From contig VXAI01000097.1 of NCBI GenBank assembly GCA_013399305.1, positions 637,486 to 701,485 of the forward strand: a stretch of DNA of 64,000 nucleotides, read 5' to 3'. The position numbers were made by a program, and so were the translations under genes. The stretch comes from Rostratula benghalensis. Its lineage: Eukaryota; Chordata; Aves; Charadriiformes; Rostratulidae. Positions within the stretch are counted from its first letter, which is position 1. Every line of letters starts with the position of its first letter. The notes below the pieces were generated by a model. It saw only the letters and a program-made list of their open reading frames with translations, was not told where the DNA came from and ran no database searches. Shown here one piece after another: positions 12,585 through 24,000 of this stretch.

Positions 12585-12842
12585 GTGTCCCACCCCAAGT
12601 GTATACACACAAATAAAGACATGCTAAGAGAACAGTATAAAGGGAAGTTCTCACTATTTTCCTGAGAAATCAGCATGATTGGATGCTTTTCTGAAGTGCC
12701 TGTGCATTGATGCACACACCATGGGAAAAACATAGGAGGAACTAGAGGTCTGCATGCAGGTGCAGGGCAGATACAGCTGCGATCACATAGAGGTGGTGGA
12801 AATCCTCATAAAACTGGAGCACTGCAATGGAGGGATCTAGGC
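12585..12842 (+). mobile_element. CR1 fragment: endonuclease N-terminal region
   Basis: Plus-strand CR1 ORF2 endonuclease remnant. It reads an equivalent of the CLYTNARS...QEELE segment (LHPKCIHTNKDML, EELEVCMQVQG), then a decayed form of the endonuclease catalytic neighbourhood YDLIAITETWWD (here about DHIEVVEILI), followed by WSAAMDG (LEHCNGG). It stops where the hexanucleotide repeat begins; the matching continuation resumes after the repeat. Confidence 0.65.
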
Positions 12843-12942
12843 ATGGATATGGATATGGATATGGATATGGATATGGATATGGATATGGATATGGATATGG
12901 ATATGGATATGGATATGGATATGGATATGGATATGGATATGG
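12843..12942. repeat. (ATGGAT)n hexanucleotide microsatellite, about 16 units
   Basis: Uninterrupted hexamer array of about 100 bp. Read in one frame it encodes alternating Met-Asp, which explains the apparent open frame here. It lies between two collinear pieces of one CR1 endonuclease domain, in place of roughly 200-250 bp of the element. Perfect repetition suggests recent expansion and probable length polymorphism. Confidence 0.97.
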
Positions 12943-13900
12943 GGGAGTGCTCTGCTGGATATGACACTTACAAACAAAGAAGAACCTGTGAGAAACATAA
13001 AGGTTTTGGGGCAGCTTTTGCTGCAGTGATCATGAGATGATGGAGCTCAGGATCTTGAAAGAAGGAAACAGGGCAAACAGTAGAAAAATTGTGGTTATCA
13101 GGGGAGCAGATTTTGACCTGTCCAGGGGTCTTCTTGCAAGAATCCATGGGAGATGGTCCTGGAGAAAAGACGGATCACTTCTTCCTTTCACATATCACCT
13201 TTTTCAAGCTCAAGAAGGGTCCGTTCCAATGACCAGGAAATGACATCAAGGTGACAGGAGGCCTGCATGGATGAACAGGTTGCTCCGGACAAAACTCAAG
13301 ATTGAAAAGGCTAAAAGAGTGACTGGGAGCTGATTGACAGCATGGAATTTTAAGGGAAAATCCTGCCTAACCAAGCTCATAGCCTTTTATGATGAAATGA
13401 CTGGCTTTGTGGATGAGGGGATATTTATCTTGACTTTAGCAAGACTTTCATCATCTACTATAATATCCCTATTGACAAACTGATGAGATACAGGCTAGGT
13501 AAGGGGTCAGTGAGACAAATTTAAAACTGACTATGCTGCTGGACCTAAAGGATTTGGATTAGCAGCATGAAGTTCAGATGGAAACCAGTCACTACCAGCA
13601 TACACCCGGGGCCAGTACTGTTTAATGTCTCTATTAATGATCAGGATAATGGGACAGATTGCAGTCTCGGAGTTTGCAAACAGAAATGTGAGGAGTGGCA
13701 GATAGACGAAATGGATGTACAGCCTACAGAAATGGATAAACAGCAAACTCACAAAGTTCAAAGAAGGGGAAACGCCAAGTCCTGTACCTGAGGAGGAATA
13801 ACTCCAAACACCAATTCACATTGGGGACCAACAGAGGGAGTGGAGTTCCTGATGGACAACAATCTGCCCACAATTCAGCAATGCACTCTTGTGGAAAAGG
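12943..13900 (+). mobile_element. CR1 fragment: endonuclease C-terminus and part of RT
   Basis: Continuation of the CR1 copy after the microsatellite. It begins with a SALLDLILTNKE equivalent and the CSDHEMVEF equivalent at about 13018-13046, then the tail of the endonuclease region. At about 13330-13350 it jumps to RT (SCLTKLIAFYDEMTGFVDEG-like), with SKTFIIYYNIPIDKL and, near 13610, GPVLFNVSINDQDNGTD, a decayed form of GPVLFNIFINDLDDG. It ends at a GVLMDNN-like segment near 13850-13895. An internal deletion removed the N-terminal RT. Many stops. Confidence 0.85.
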
Positions 13901-14280
13901 TAAGGAGTAGAAATCGCAGACTAGAGTGAAGACAACTAACAGTGTTGGCTACAAGCAATGAATGAATCTAACTCTTCATACCGGCTATTAAAAATACTGA
14001 TAGACATAATAAACAGAACAAGTTGGTAATGATTCTACTAATCAGAATAAGTTCATAATGGTCATTAAGGTATATCCATTTTCATGGAGCATTTAAAGTT
14101 AGTAGTAAATAGCAAATAGCAAAAGCTTTAATAAAATATAAAAGATTTCATAAAATACACTCTTTGTGTAAAACCCAGTATATGCAGAAGCAATAATTCT
14201 TTAAGAAGAAGGAGGTTACAGTTATCCAAAACATACAGTAGTCTTCATCTCTAAATCCTTTTGATTTCATGTCTTCTGAA
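13901..14280. other. Unassigned spacer
   Basis: About 380 bases with no gene or repeat recognised, between two oppositely oriented CR1 copies. Confidence 0.6.
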
Positions 14281-14456
14281 ATCACAGAATCACAGAATGA
14301 TATGGGGATCTCTGGAGGTCATCTAGTCCAACACCCTGCCAAAGGTCCTCCTAGAGTTGGTTGCACAGAAACATGTCCCAGCAGGTTTTGAATGTCTCCA
14401 GAGAGACTCCACCACCACTCTGGACAGCCTGTTCCAGGGCTCTGACACCTTAAAAA
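14281..14456 (-). mobile_element. CR1 fragment B, 3' end (after internal deletion)
   Basis: Minus-strand CR1 3' end. On the plus strand it starts with two CACAGAAT units (complement of the ATTCTGTG tail), then the complement of TTGGACTAGATGACCTCCAGAG. It continues into the complement of the AGAGCCCTGGAACAGGCTGTCC segment. At about 14457-14470 it is fused to mid-ORF2 sequence, so the intervening C-terminal part has been deleted; the join lies near GACAACAAGAGGAAC. Confidence 0.9.
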
Positions 14457-14866
14457 TGAAGAAGTTCCTCTTGTTGTCCACCAAAATCCCTAATCTTTTC
14501 CTGCAGAGCTGCTTTCCAGTTAGGTTTCCTCAGCCTGTACTGGTGCATGGGGCTATTACGCCTCAGCTGCAGGACTTCGTTGCTCCCTTCGTTGAACTTA
14601 GTGAGTTTCCTGTCGGCCCATTTCTCCACTTTCTTGAGGACCCTCTGAATGGTAGAATCTGGTCTATCGGGGACCTCTCCCAGTTTTTTTATCAAACATG
14701 CTGACTGGCTTCCAGCTGGTCTTTATGGTGCTGATTACAATCCTTTGAGCCAAGCAATTTATCCAGCTTTGTGTCTGCCTTGCCATTCACTTGCCCAGTT
14801 TGTATTTTATCCCTTTGTCAATGAAGATTTTATGGTAGACATTGACAAAAGTCTTGCTAGTTGCCA
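14457..14866 (-). mobile_element. CR1 fragment B, mid ORF2 (inverted twin of 366-752)
   Basis: Minus-strand CR1 ORF2 segment (SKTF..., VEKWADRKLTKFNEGSNEVL). By eye it differs from the plus-strand copy at 366-752 at only about three positions. In the plus-strand copy fragment B continues for about 35 bases of CR1-like sequence past this point, whereas here it is cut short by the internal deletion. Confidence 0.9.
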
Positions 14867-14883
14867 TAAAGAGTATCTGTTGC

Positions 14884-16090
14884 ACTCACAGAATCACAGA
14901 ACGGTATGGGGTTGGAGAGCAGTTTGCACAGGAACATGTTCCGGCAGGTTTTGAATGTCTCCAGAAACAGAGACTCCACCATCTCTCTGGACAGCCTGTT
15001 CCAGGGCTCTGCCACCCTCAAAGTGAAGAAGTTCCTCTTCGTGTTCCAATGGAAATTCTTAGGTACAAGTTTGTGCCCGTTTCCTCTTGTCCTCTCACTG
15101 GGCACCACTGAAAAAAAAGACATCCTCTTGACCCAGCTTTTAAGTATATATAGGTGTTGATCAGATCCCCCACCCAGACTTCTGTCCTCCAGAACCATCC
15201 TTGTGGTCCTTTGCTCTACCCTCTTCAGCAGTTCCCTGTGTTTCATGAACTGGGGAGCCCAGAACTGGACACAGTATTCCAGATGGGGCCTCACCAGGTC
15301 AGAGTAGAGGGGCAGGATAACCTCCCTTGAACTGCTGGCCACATTTTTCTTGATGCACCCTGGTGTACCACTGGCCTTCTTGGTCACAAGGGCACAACGC
15401 TGGCTGATGTTCATCCTGTTGTCCACCAAGACTCCCAAGTCTTTTGCCTCAGGGCTGCTCTCCAGCAGGTTAGCCCAACCTGTCCTGGTGCAAGGGGTTA
15501 TTCCACCCCAGGTTCAGCTCCCTATACTTGCCTTTGTTGAATTTCATCAGGTTCCTTTTTGCCCAACTCTCCATCCTGTCCAGGTCTTGCTGGATGGTGG
15601 CACAGCCTTATAGTGTGTCAGCCACCCCTCCCAGTTTTGTATCATCAGTAAACTTACTAAGGATATATTCCATCCCTTTCATTCATGTCATTGATGAAAA
15701 TACTCAAGAGGACTGGACCCCTGGGGGACCCCACTTGTTACGGATTTTCAACTGGATTTTGTGCCACTGATCACAACCCTCTGAGCTCTGTCTTTCAGTT
15801 TTTAGTTCACCTTGCTGTCCATTCACCCAATCTGTACTTCCTAAGCTTACCTGTGAGGATCCTATGGGAGACTGTCAAAAAACTTGCTGAAGTCAAGGTA
15901 TATCCACCGCCCTCCCCTCATCTAACCATCTAGTCATGCCATTGTAGAAGGCTATCAGGGTAGTCAGAAACGATTTACTGTTGATGAGTCCATGTTGACT
16001 ACTTTTGATAGCTTTGTTTTCCAGAATGACATCTATATTTTTCCAATTATTTATTTGTTGTATGTATGCACTTACCATCTTTTCTCTGGT
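14884..16090 (-). mobile_element. CR1 fragment A: RT through 3' end
   Basis: A longer copy of fragment A, read leftward on the minus strand. It starts near 16060 in the RT (IKSSQHGLINSKSFLTTLIA, MTRWLDEGRAVD), continues through the SKFTDDTKLGG-equivalent region, then an open stretch of about 190 codons (15438-14857) with GVLVDNRMN, REVILPLYSDLVRPHLEYC, VQFWAPQF and the C-terminal segment. It ends with the ATTCTGTG tail at about 14884-14900. The 15438-14857 frame is the least damaged CR1 coding stretch here, but endonuclease and catalytic RT residues are absent or broken, so it is not autonomous. Confidence 0.9.
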
Positions 16091-19000
16091 ATTATGCAGC
16101 AGCATTAGAAAAGGTTTTCTAATTTCTATGTATAGTCAGCTAGCCTCCAGAGGGGATTGCTTTTTTGGAATAGCAAACGTGTTCTCCTTGCTGGAAAACT
16201 GCTCTTTTATTCACATAAGATGATAGAAGGCCTTAAAATATTAGAAATACCTGATTATCAATAGGAATGTAATACTTCACAGTGCATTCTTTTTGTGTGA
16301 GAGAGTAGATAGGTATAATAGCTGCTGAAATTGTCCATAATTCTATATATTCTAAAGGGATGTAATGGTGGGTATATTTGCTAGCATTTTAACATCTCTG
16401 GGTGTGGTTACAGTGTAGTCTAATAAATCATGAAAAGTATGTTGACTAATTCCATGATGTATATAGTTCTCAGCTGGAGAAGAGACCATCCAGTCTGTTT
16501 GTGAGAAGACAAAACACGCTAGTTGAGCAAACTACCTGAGAAGATGAGAAATATAGACTGGGGGAAAGAAAATTAAAGAGAAGGAAAAGATGTTATTTGG
16601 AATATATGTACATATAGATATATATATGCCATTGATGTGTAATGTATTTTTCAATGGTCCATATTTAGTACCCTAGGAGATTAGTCCAATAGTCCCTCTT
16701 AATGTAATTAACAAGGACCACTAAAGTAATTCTAGCAATCCAAATTATTTAATACAAACATTGTCCAGCTCTTTAGAGCAGAGTACACCCCCACTTTTTC
16801 TTTTTTTTTTTTTTTTTAAGTTTTATTATTTGAGACCTTGTTTCAGATCAGATCAGGTTAGTACCAGACTGAAGAGCCAACATTTGCTACGTACCTGATT
16901 TGTATTCCACTACATTATGTTTCTGATGCAATAGAAAGTATTTAATTTCCATGACTATTCATTTTCCATGTTCTTCTTAAGAAACAACTAAAGTATCCAG
17001 CTCTTGTTTTGTAACTCTTGTTCTAAGTGCTCAATTATGCAGATTTTAACTGGTAAGATTGTATAAAATTGTTGTAACAGCCTGAAGTATTAGAACCATT
17101 AAATAAGATTGTCTTTTTTTAAGTTACAGTGATTGGTTTCTAAAAATACTTTACAAAAGAGGAGGGGAGAGGTCCCTATATAATTATTTATAAGCCCTTT
17201 TTTTCAAACCAAACAGCCAAAACCTGATTATGCTGAAACCTACTGCAATTCTGCTAGTTGTCTTTGAATGTGTTAGTCATTGTATTTTAAGTGGGCATAA
17301 AAATTGTATTAGACACATTTTAAGCAAACATATGTTAATGATTATTTTATAAAAGTTGATAAATAATGAAAATAGCTCATAAGTATGTTAATTTCATGAA
17401 CAATATGTTCATCATTATAAATTACATCATTATAAATATGCAAGTAAAAATATCCTTTTACCTGTTTAATGGTTAGTTACATATTAAATCGCATGTTCAC
17501 TGTCTGTTAGTATTTTATTATTATTTACGTAGAACAATTTGCTTATTAAAGTTGAAGAAGGGTCACACAGCATAATTCTGCTTCATCCATAATGATATTC
17601 AACAGTTTGATATTGATATCTTCTTTCAGAAAAAAGCTTACTCTGAGCTTGCTTTCTATGAAAAATTGGAACAGTCCCTACAACTCACCAAAAGATTTCT
17701 ATATAATTCTTTCACTGAAGGGACATCTTTGAACTAGATAGGTCATTTTAATATGCATATATATTAAATTATTAGGTTTTCACTAATAGATAAAAATTGT
17801 ATATATTGAATTCTAACTTCATTAAGGCTCTTATGAGTCCTACCAGTGTAACCTTTGTATTCCATTTTTCCTGTAGCTATAACAAGTTCAATGTAAGTCT
17901 TATTATGCAGCAAAAATTTTCACAGGTTCATGTAATGAACAACACAGATTAAATACTTACAAGTGAATTTTGATTTTTTTAAGGTTAATATTTTTCTTAG
18001 ACTACCTGAAAAAACTTTTCCTAATGAAAAGTCAAACACACATACAATGAAAACAGAAAAAAAAAAAAAAGAAAATTAGACCTCAGAATTTATTATTGGT
18101 CAAAGTTGACAATAAAAAAGATCTTTGTTGTAAGTGCCACCAGATTTTGTTTCGGTATGCAGGTAATGAAATTAAGGATAATAAATAAGTTCAATAAAAA
18201 TGTATACAAAGAGTTCATTGAAAGAATTAATAAATATTACCAGAAAACAATATTTATTACACAATTTTTTTAATGAAAATGTTATTCTGAATTGGACTAA
18301 TGGCAAAGCAATAGTTTAGCAATCTAATTGTGAAAGCATGCTACAAAAACACCCCAAATCAAGGAACTTCTACAGCTGTTTATTCTCTGAGTTGAAGCCT
18401 GAAGGAACAGGTAGTTAAATAATCTTTTGAAAAGATCCATGGACTGCTGAATTTCAATTGGCAGTCAGTGACTTGGAAGTCTTTTATAAATACAAAAGAA
18501 GGGCATTGTAATGCAGACCCCCTGGTTACCTACATCACCTATCACTCACATCCTCAGAATTTAGAATTTTAAAATCTGTCCCTCGATGCTTTCCTATTTC
18601 TGCACAAATAGTCTAGCTCTCTGGGTTGGGATACGTCTCCCCCCAGGTGCTGTTAGAGCACTAACCAACACATCTCACTGCAGCTGACAAGCAGCTGAGA
18701 GCAAACACAAAAGTGTAGATAAACTCTTCTGAATTGTCTGGAAACCTACAGGAGAATGTTGATTATCTTTTACATATGAGTAATACATACCTAGAAACTC
18801 GTCCTTTTCGGTGCAATATTACATAAAATTACCAAGCTTGTAGTGTGAAGGTTTACTTTTTGTTGTTGTTGTTGTACCTTGTTTCAATTATAATTTTTTT
18901 TCTGTTAAATTAAGAGCTGACTGGTTGTTGAGTTATGGTATAATATTTCACACCTTGTTAATTTAACAACACTCAGACTCCAGTGTTGTACCTACTCATG

Positions 19001-20435
19001 CACAAGGTGTGATTTATAGCTCATTACTCATACCCTGTCATTTCTCATTGCTTAAGCATTATATTGAGGTCAAACAAAAAGATGAACTGGTTTTAAGTTT
19101 TGTTTCTGTCAATTAAAACTCACTTCAAATGTTTCATAGAAATAGTTTGTCATCAAAAGAATAAATTTAAGAACAAACAGTTCCCAATAGATTTTAAAAG
19201 TGTGCAACTGGTGGCACAAGAAGTCCAAAAGCAAAGACTGGATTCGTCTTAACTGTGATCAGCTCATTAATGTTCCAGCTGCACAGACAGGTTTTTAGAC
19301 AAAGATTAGCATCTCCAATTGTCAATTCAGATATAGCTATCTTTGGTAACCTTTCTGAATAATAGCAATAAAAAATATATTTTCCTGACTGAGGAATGAT
19401 CACAATTTCTAATTCTCAGTTCTGAAGGAAGCGGAAGTAACTCAGAGACAATATTTGAAGATGTCTTGGGGATTAGATGTTTATCATCTGTTGGGAAAAT
19501 AGTTATTTAAATTGTTAGTCTATTTTTCTTTAAATATCGGTATATATTTTTCTTCTTTGACAGTGCTGTTTTCCAGCATTGCTGCTCTGAATACAAAAAT
19601 CCTGTGCTTGTTTTCTCCTCTGCACCTAGATGATACTGAAATGTTTTTCAAAACTGGCATGACGTCTTTGATTAGCAAGGGGGAATTATCACACATTCTG
19701 CTGAATTTGGTTTAATGCACAACTGAGAAACTGGAAAACTTCATATAGAAAGAAATGGTGATGTTTAAAACATACATGTTCTTAAATGCTTCACACTGAG
19801 TTCCAGGTTGGAAGAAGGAATGTCTTTCTCAGTGTGCAAAGAACTTAGTGCCTTCATTGTGGGGGAAAAAAAGGTAAACAAAGGTCTATAATCATTAAGA
19901 AAAATAATTTAATTAAAATATTACATAATTTCCTTAATATATTTATTTCACGATAATTTTGTATACCTTGCAAATATTAAAAAAAAGCCTTTGGCAATAT
20001 ATCCTATTTTGATACACTTCCTTACTGTTAAAAAAATGCTATGAAAATATTATTTTCTTTACAATCAGACACTCTATTTTGGAAGAAGAGGTATTTTATT
20101 TCTCTAGTTTAGTTCGGACAAAAGCCCAATGTAACTATGGAATTAGAGACATAACAAATTATCTTCTTCAGGGCCTCTGGATTTAAAAAACTGACAAGTA
20201 TCACAAGAAAAAGCAGTTTTGCATTTTTCCCTAAATGAATCTGAGGTAAATTGTCACATGTTCAAGCATTCAGCTCCACTGTGTAGCTACATGGCTGCTC
20301 TTATGTTTGGAAACAAATCGTGCTCATTAGGTCACTGTGATTTTCTCCTGTATTTGAGATCCCTCTGTCCACACCTGTACAGCCATAATTTGCCTCCAGT
20401 CCGGGATCTGTACTCTGCTCTCTCCTTCCTTCATC
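16091..20435. other. Long A+T-rich stretch without genes
   Basis: No exon or LINE recognised. Simple sequence: poly-T at about 16795-16819, an A run at 18057-18071, and a short (TTG)n at about 18861-18876. The segment 18560-18720 is less A+T-rich than its surroundings but carries no open frame. Confidence 0.5.
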
Positions 20436-20545
20436 CACTTAGGATCTTGAACTCCACTATTACATGGTCTCTGCAGCCAAGACTGCCACCGATTATCATA
20501 CCCCCAAGAAGGCCTTCCTTGTTCATGCATACACTAGTGCCAATG
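20436..20545 (-). mobile_element. CR1 endonuclease-region remnant
   Basis: The plus strand reads GGATCTTGAACTCCACTATT and ATGGTCTCTGCAGCCAAGACTGCC, the complement of the CR1 endonuclease segment encoding CSDHEMVEFKI (compare 43766-43796 on the plus strand). Short and diverged; flanks are not assignable with confidence. Confidence 0.6.
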
Positions 20546-20599
20546 AGGTAACGATGGGACACACTTCTCACATCAGTAAAAACAATTTTATGTCACAAG

Positions 20600-21060
20600 G
20601 TTTATGTCCAGTGTTTGATCATCTTGTCCCTCTTGTTCAAACTGTGTTCAACATTGCCATACTTTGCTTGTTCTGAGGACACTGAAATGGAGAACAGTAT
20701 TCCAGCAGCAATTTTGTCAGTGCTATATGGAGAGGCGAAATTGCTTTTTTCCTTCTTGGTATTAGCCACTGTATATATGTATATGTATGAACAATGCATT
20801 AGGCCTTTTCACTGCAGTATTGTGGTACAAGGTCATGCTGAGGTGACTAGCTGCAATGACCCCAAATCCTTCTATGAATCACTGCTTTCCAAAACAAAAT
20901 GTCGCTATGGATTAATAATAGTCATGCATACTTTCCAGTGGTTAATTTTCCATTTACTGAAATACTGGAGCTTCTCTTTGGCTGACTTTGAAGCTAGCAG
21001 GTTTTTTAAGTACCTTAAATGCTCCTCTGATTTTGTTAGACTAAAATATACAACTGTCTA
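20600..21060 (-). mobile_element. Ancient CR1/L3-like LINE remnant
   Basis: The plus strand shows the complement of a CR1-clade C-terminal region: GAACAGTATTCCAGCAGCAATTTTG, GCTATATGGAGAGGCGAAATTGC, CTGCAGTATTG, AAGGTCATGCTGAGGTGACT and CAATGACCCCAAATCCTTCT. These are in the order found in old CR1/L3 elements (the anti-sense of the VQFWAPQY and downstream segments). It is more diverged than the other CR1 copies. The plus-strand open frame here is an antisense shadow. Confidence 0.6.
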
Positions 21061-24000
21061 ATTTATACTCACCAAGCCACATTCTCGGCTGGTGTGAATC
21101 AATGGTGACTTGTTGTTTACCTCAAATAACGATCTGTTCCACACACTGCAGTTACTTAAGCACAGAGAAGACATCTATATGATATGCATTATTGGGTACT
21201 TTACACATAATAAATCAAGATTAATATTAAACACTTTATTGGATAAAAAGTGAACTAACATTTATTTGGAAAATGTGCTAATTACATAGTAATTAAAACA
21301 TGATTTTTTCAATCAAAGCATTGAATAATCCGTGAGATGAATTGGCATAAAACCATTGTTCCTCTGATGCTCTATCTACTAGAGTGAATCCACTTTCTCC
21401 TCACTTCTAACCATTTCTCCCCATAAATACATACAAGTGTCCACCAAGCCTTTATCTTTCCTAGAATGGATTCCTGTGATTCTCTCATTCTCAGTCAGAA
21501 GGTGGATTAAATGCATTTTCCTTGGTAGGACAAGTTCAGTTACGTACTGCTCATCACTTAATGATAGCATGAGTACAATAGCCTTTAAAACTCATTCTTA
21601 CATAATATAATTTAAGATGAGAATGAGTCTGGTGCACAAAAGGATTCTATTTAACCTGCGTTCTCTTTTTTTTTTTTTTTTTTCCCTGGAGTCAGAGAGG
21701 CTGTTTGTGAAGCAGCTACAGGCTAAATGCAATTTTCCTCTGCAAAACTGAATCAGAGCTGCCTTTTTCCACCACAAAGAGAACAAAAGGAAGTGAATTG
21801 GAAGGAGGTCTGTCACATAGCCAGAGCAATAGCCAGAGCACTCCTGCATTTCTGAAGGAGTAACCAAATGAGTTGAGACGCAGAGAAAGTGCGAAGGAAG
21901 AAACACATCTTGATACAGTTCATTCATTGTGTATCTGGATGGAATGTGCTGTCAGGTCCGGCAGCCAATACCATATGCTGAATACAGGCAAGATTATTGC
22001 TATCATAACCTGCTGTTCTATTCAAATATGTGCGTCTGGAGGCACAGAGAGGAACAGCAAAGGAATCATGCCTCCTACATGTATCTTACCCAGTAGCATC
22101 CCATTTTTTTTTGTTGTTGCTGCTGTGCAGCAGCCCAGATTTGATTCTTTATAATATTTATAATATTCATGAGCTCACAGAAGCATGTCTGACTTTCTGC
22201 AGATCCTCCAATGCCTGACAAATTAAATTATCTTCTTTCCCCTCTCTCAGAAAATATGCTGCTGTTGGCCTAAATCATGGCGTTTTTCTGAGCCTGATTA
22301 GACCTTTACAGACAACCTTGAAGAAGCCACAGCATTAAAGCCAATGGTCCTGCTTATAGAGAGGTTGTTATCTGGGCTATTGTCCACTTAATTTTCTGCG
22401 TGTGAGCAGACTTTCACTGAATTAATACTGTACAGGATATCATTAAGCATTGCCCTATGCAGGTCAATCCCTTTACAATATTCAGACAACTTTATAGGGC
22501 TATATAATATTCAGAAAATATCACCATATCATATTTGTATCTTTCCCACAATTTCCATGAGTTTTCCTCAAATTAGCCCACTTCACTTTTCCTTTCTTAC
22601 TATGCCAAAATTTGCCTCAAATGCAGTTTTTCTGTGCTACTGATCCTGTTCAGTAGATGCTTCACCATGTAGATATACATTAAAGGAAATGGAAAAATTG
22701 CTCCTGTATTTCAAGGAGGAAAGCTTTTGCTCACTGACCTGCAAATGCTATGGAAAAATCTATTTTAAATTGAATGTTGATCCAAATAAGAAAGGACTGT
22801 ACCACACCACATGAAAAAGAAGCACTCATCATCCAATTATTAATTCGTTGCTAAAGTCAATCCATCTTGCTTTCTGCAATTGTGCAGTGAACACAAAAAG
22901 CAGCTAACGCTCTTGTTAGCCATGGAATTAGGGTAAAATTGTAGCAACGGCTATAATGCTAAATCCTGACCTTTCTATTACAGGGCAGGACTGTTTTCTC
23001 ATCATATATATAATGCTAAGGATAAGAGGACTCAATACATTGCCAGGGCTCCTGTTATAGACACAAGTAATGACAAAGAATGAAGGAATAGTCATACCAC
23101 TTTCTGAATTAAAATGCCTGCTTCCTACTGTAAGACTCTTCAGGACATGTTGCAGTAATGTACTATGGGAGCCACTTTTCTGCTCTTCCAAGGAGGAACA
23201 CAATATATTGTTACACCTTTTGCTAATTACAGCACATACACAAAGCGAGTGATGGGCACAGAGAGTAAAATACGTCCTGCACGAGTATACTGAACTGTTT
23301 AAGGCCTCATTTCACAAGTGGAACATTTATTTCCTATGTCTCTTTTATGAGGGAAGATATGACACTGAGAATTGTTTTCCTTTCTCCATCATGGCATCAG
23401 TGGAACAGGACACAAGACAGGGTTATACCATGCTGTTATACCAATCGAAAATGTTAAAAATAAGAAAAAATGTCACATGTCAAAAATCTTGGTAAATGAA
23501 ATTGAATTTTGGAAATTCATTTGTAGTTCATAGCATAAGTCTCAGACCCATCTTGAGGATGGATCACCTGATGACAGGTGAAATGATGACCCATCTAGGT
23601 GTAAAAAGCAACAGATCTTGTTTTCCTGGCACCCTAGAGAGACAGTCGTGCTAGAACTAGTCCAAAGTGAGTGACGCAAATCAAGCATCAAATGACAATG
23701 GCAGAGCCCTTGTATTTCACACTGTTATAAAAGGGAAAGGCAATTGAAAATGCAGTAGTACAAAGGAGCTTTGAAAGAAAGAAGAAAAAGTCCCACACAT
23801 AAAATTGGTTTATGGAGCTTACCCAGCTCAGCTAAGCTTCCCTCTGGGTTTTTTTGTTTTTTTTTTTCTGTGGGTTTTTTTTGTTTGTTTGGTTTGGTTT
23901 CGTTTCGTTTGGTTTGGTTTGGTTTTGGTTTGGTTTTGGGTTTTTTGTGTTTTTTCTTTTTTTCACCATGCTGCCCTGACTACCCAAGCAAGGAACAATC

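Noticed and set aside
12843..13040. Open frame encoding alternating Met-Asp
   Set aside because: Produced by the ATGGAT microsatellite running into CR1 sequence; no gene structure.
14842..15160. Plus-strand open frames of 84-89 codons across the minus-strand CR1, and equivalents at 66-386 and 274-579
   Set aside because: They are antisense to CR1 ORF2, and identical frames appear at both inverted copies simply because the DNA is duplicated.
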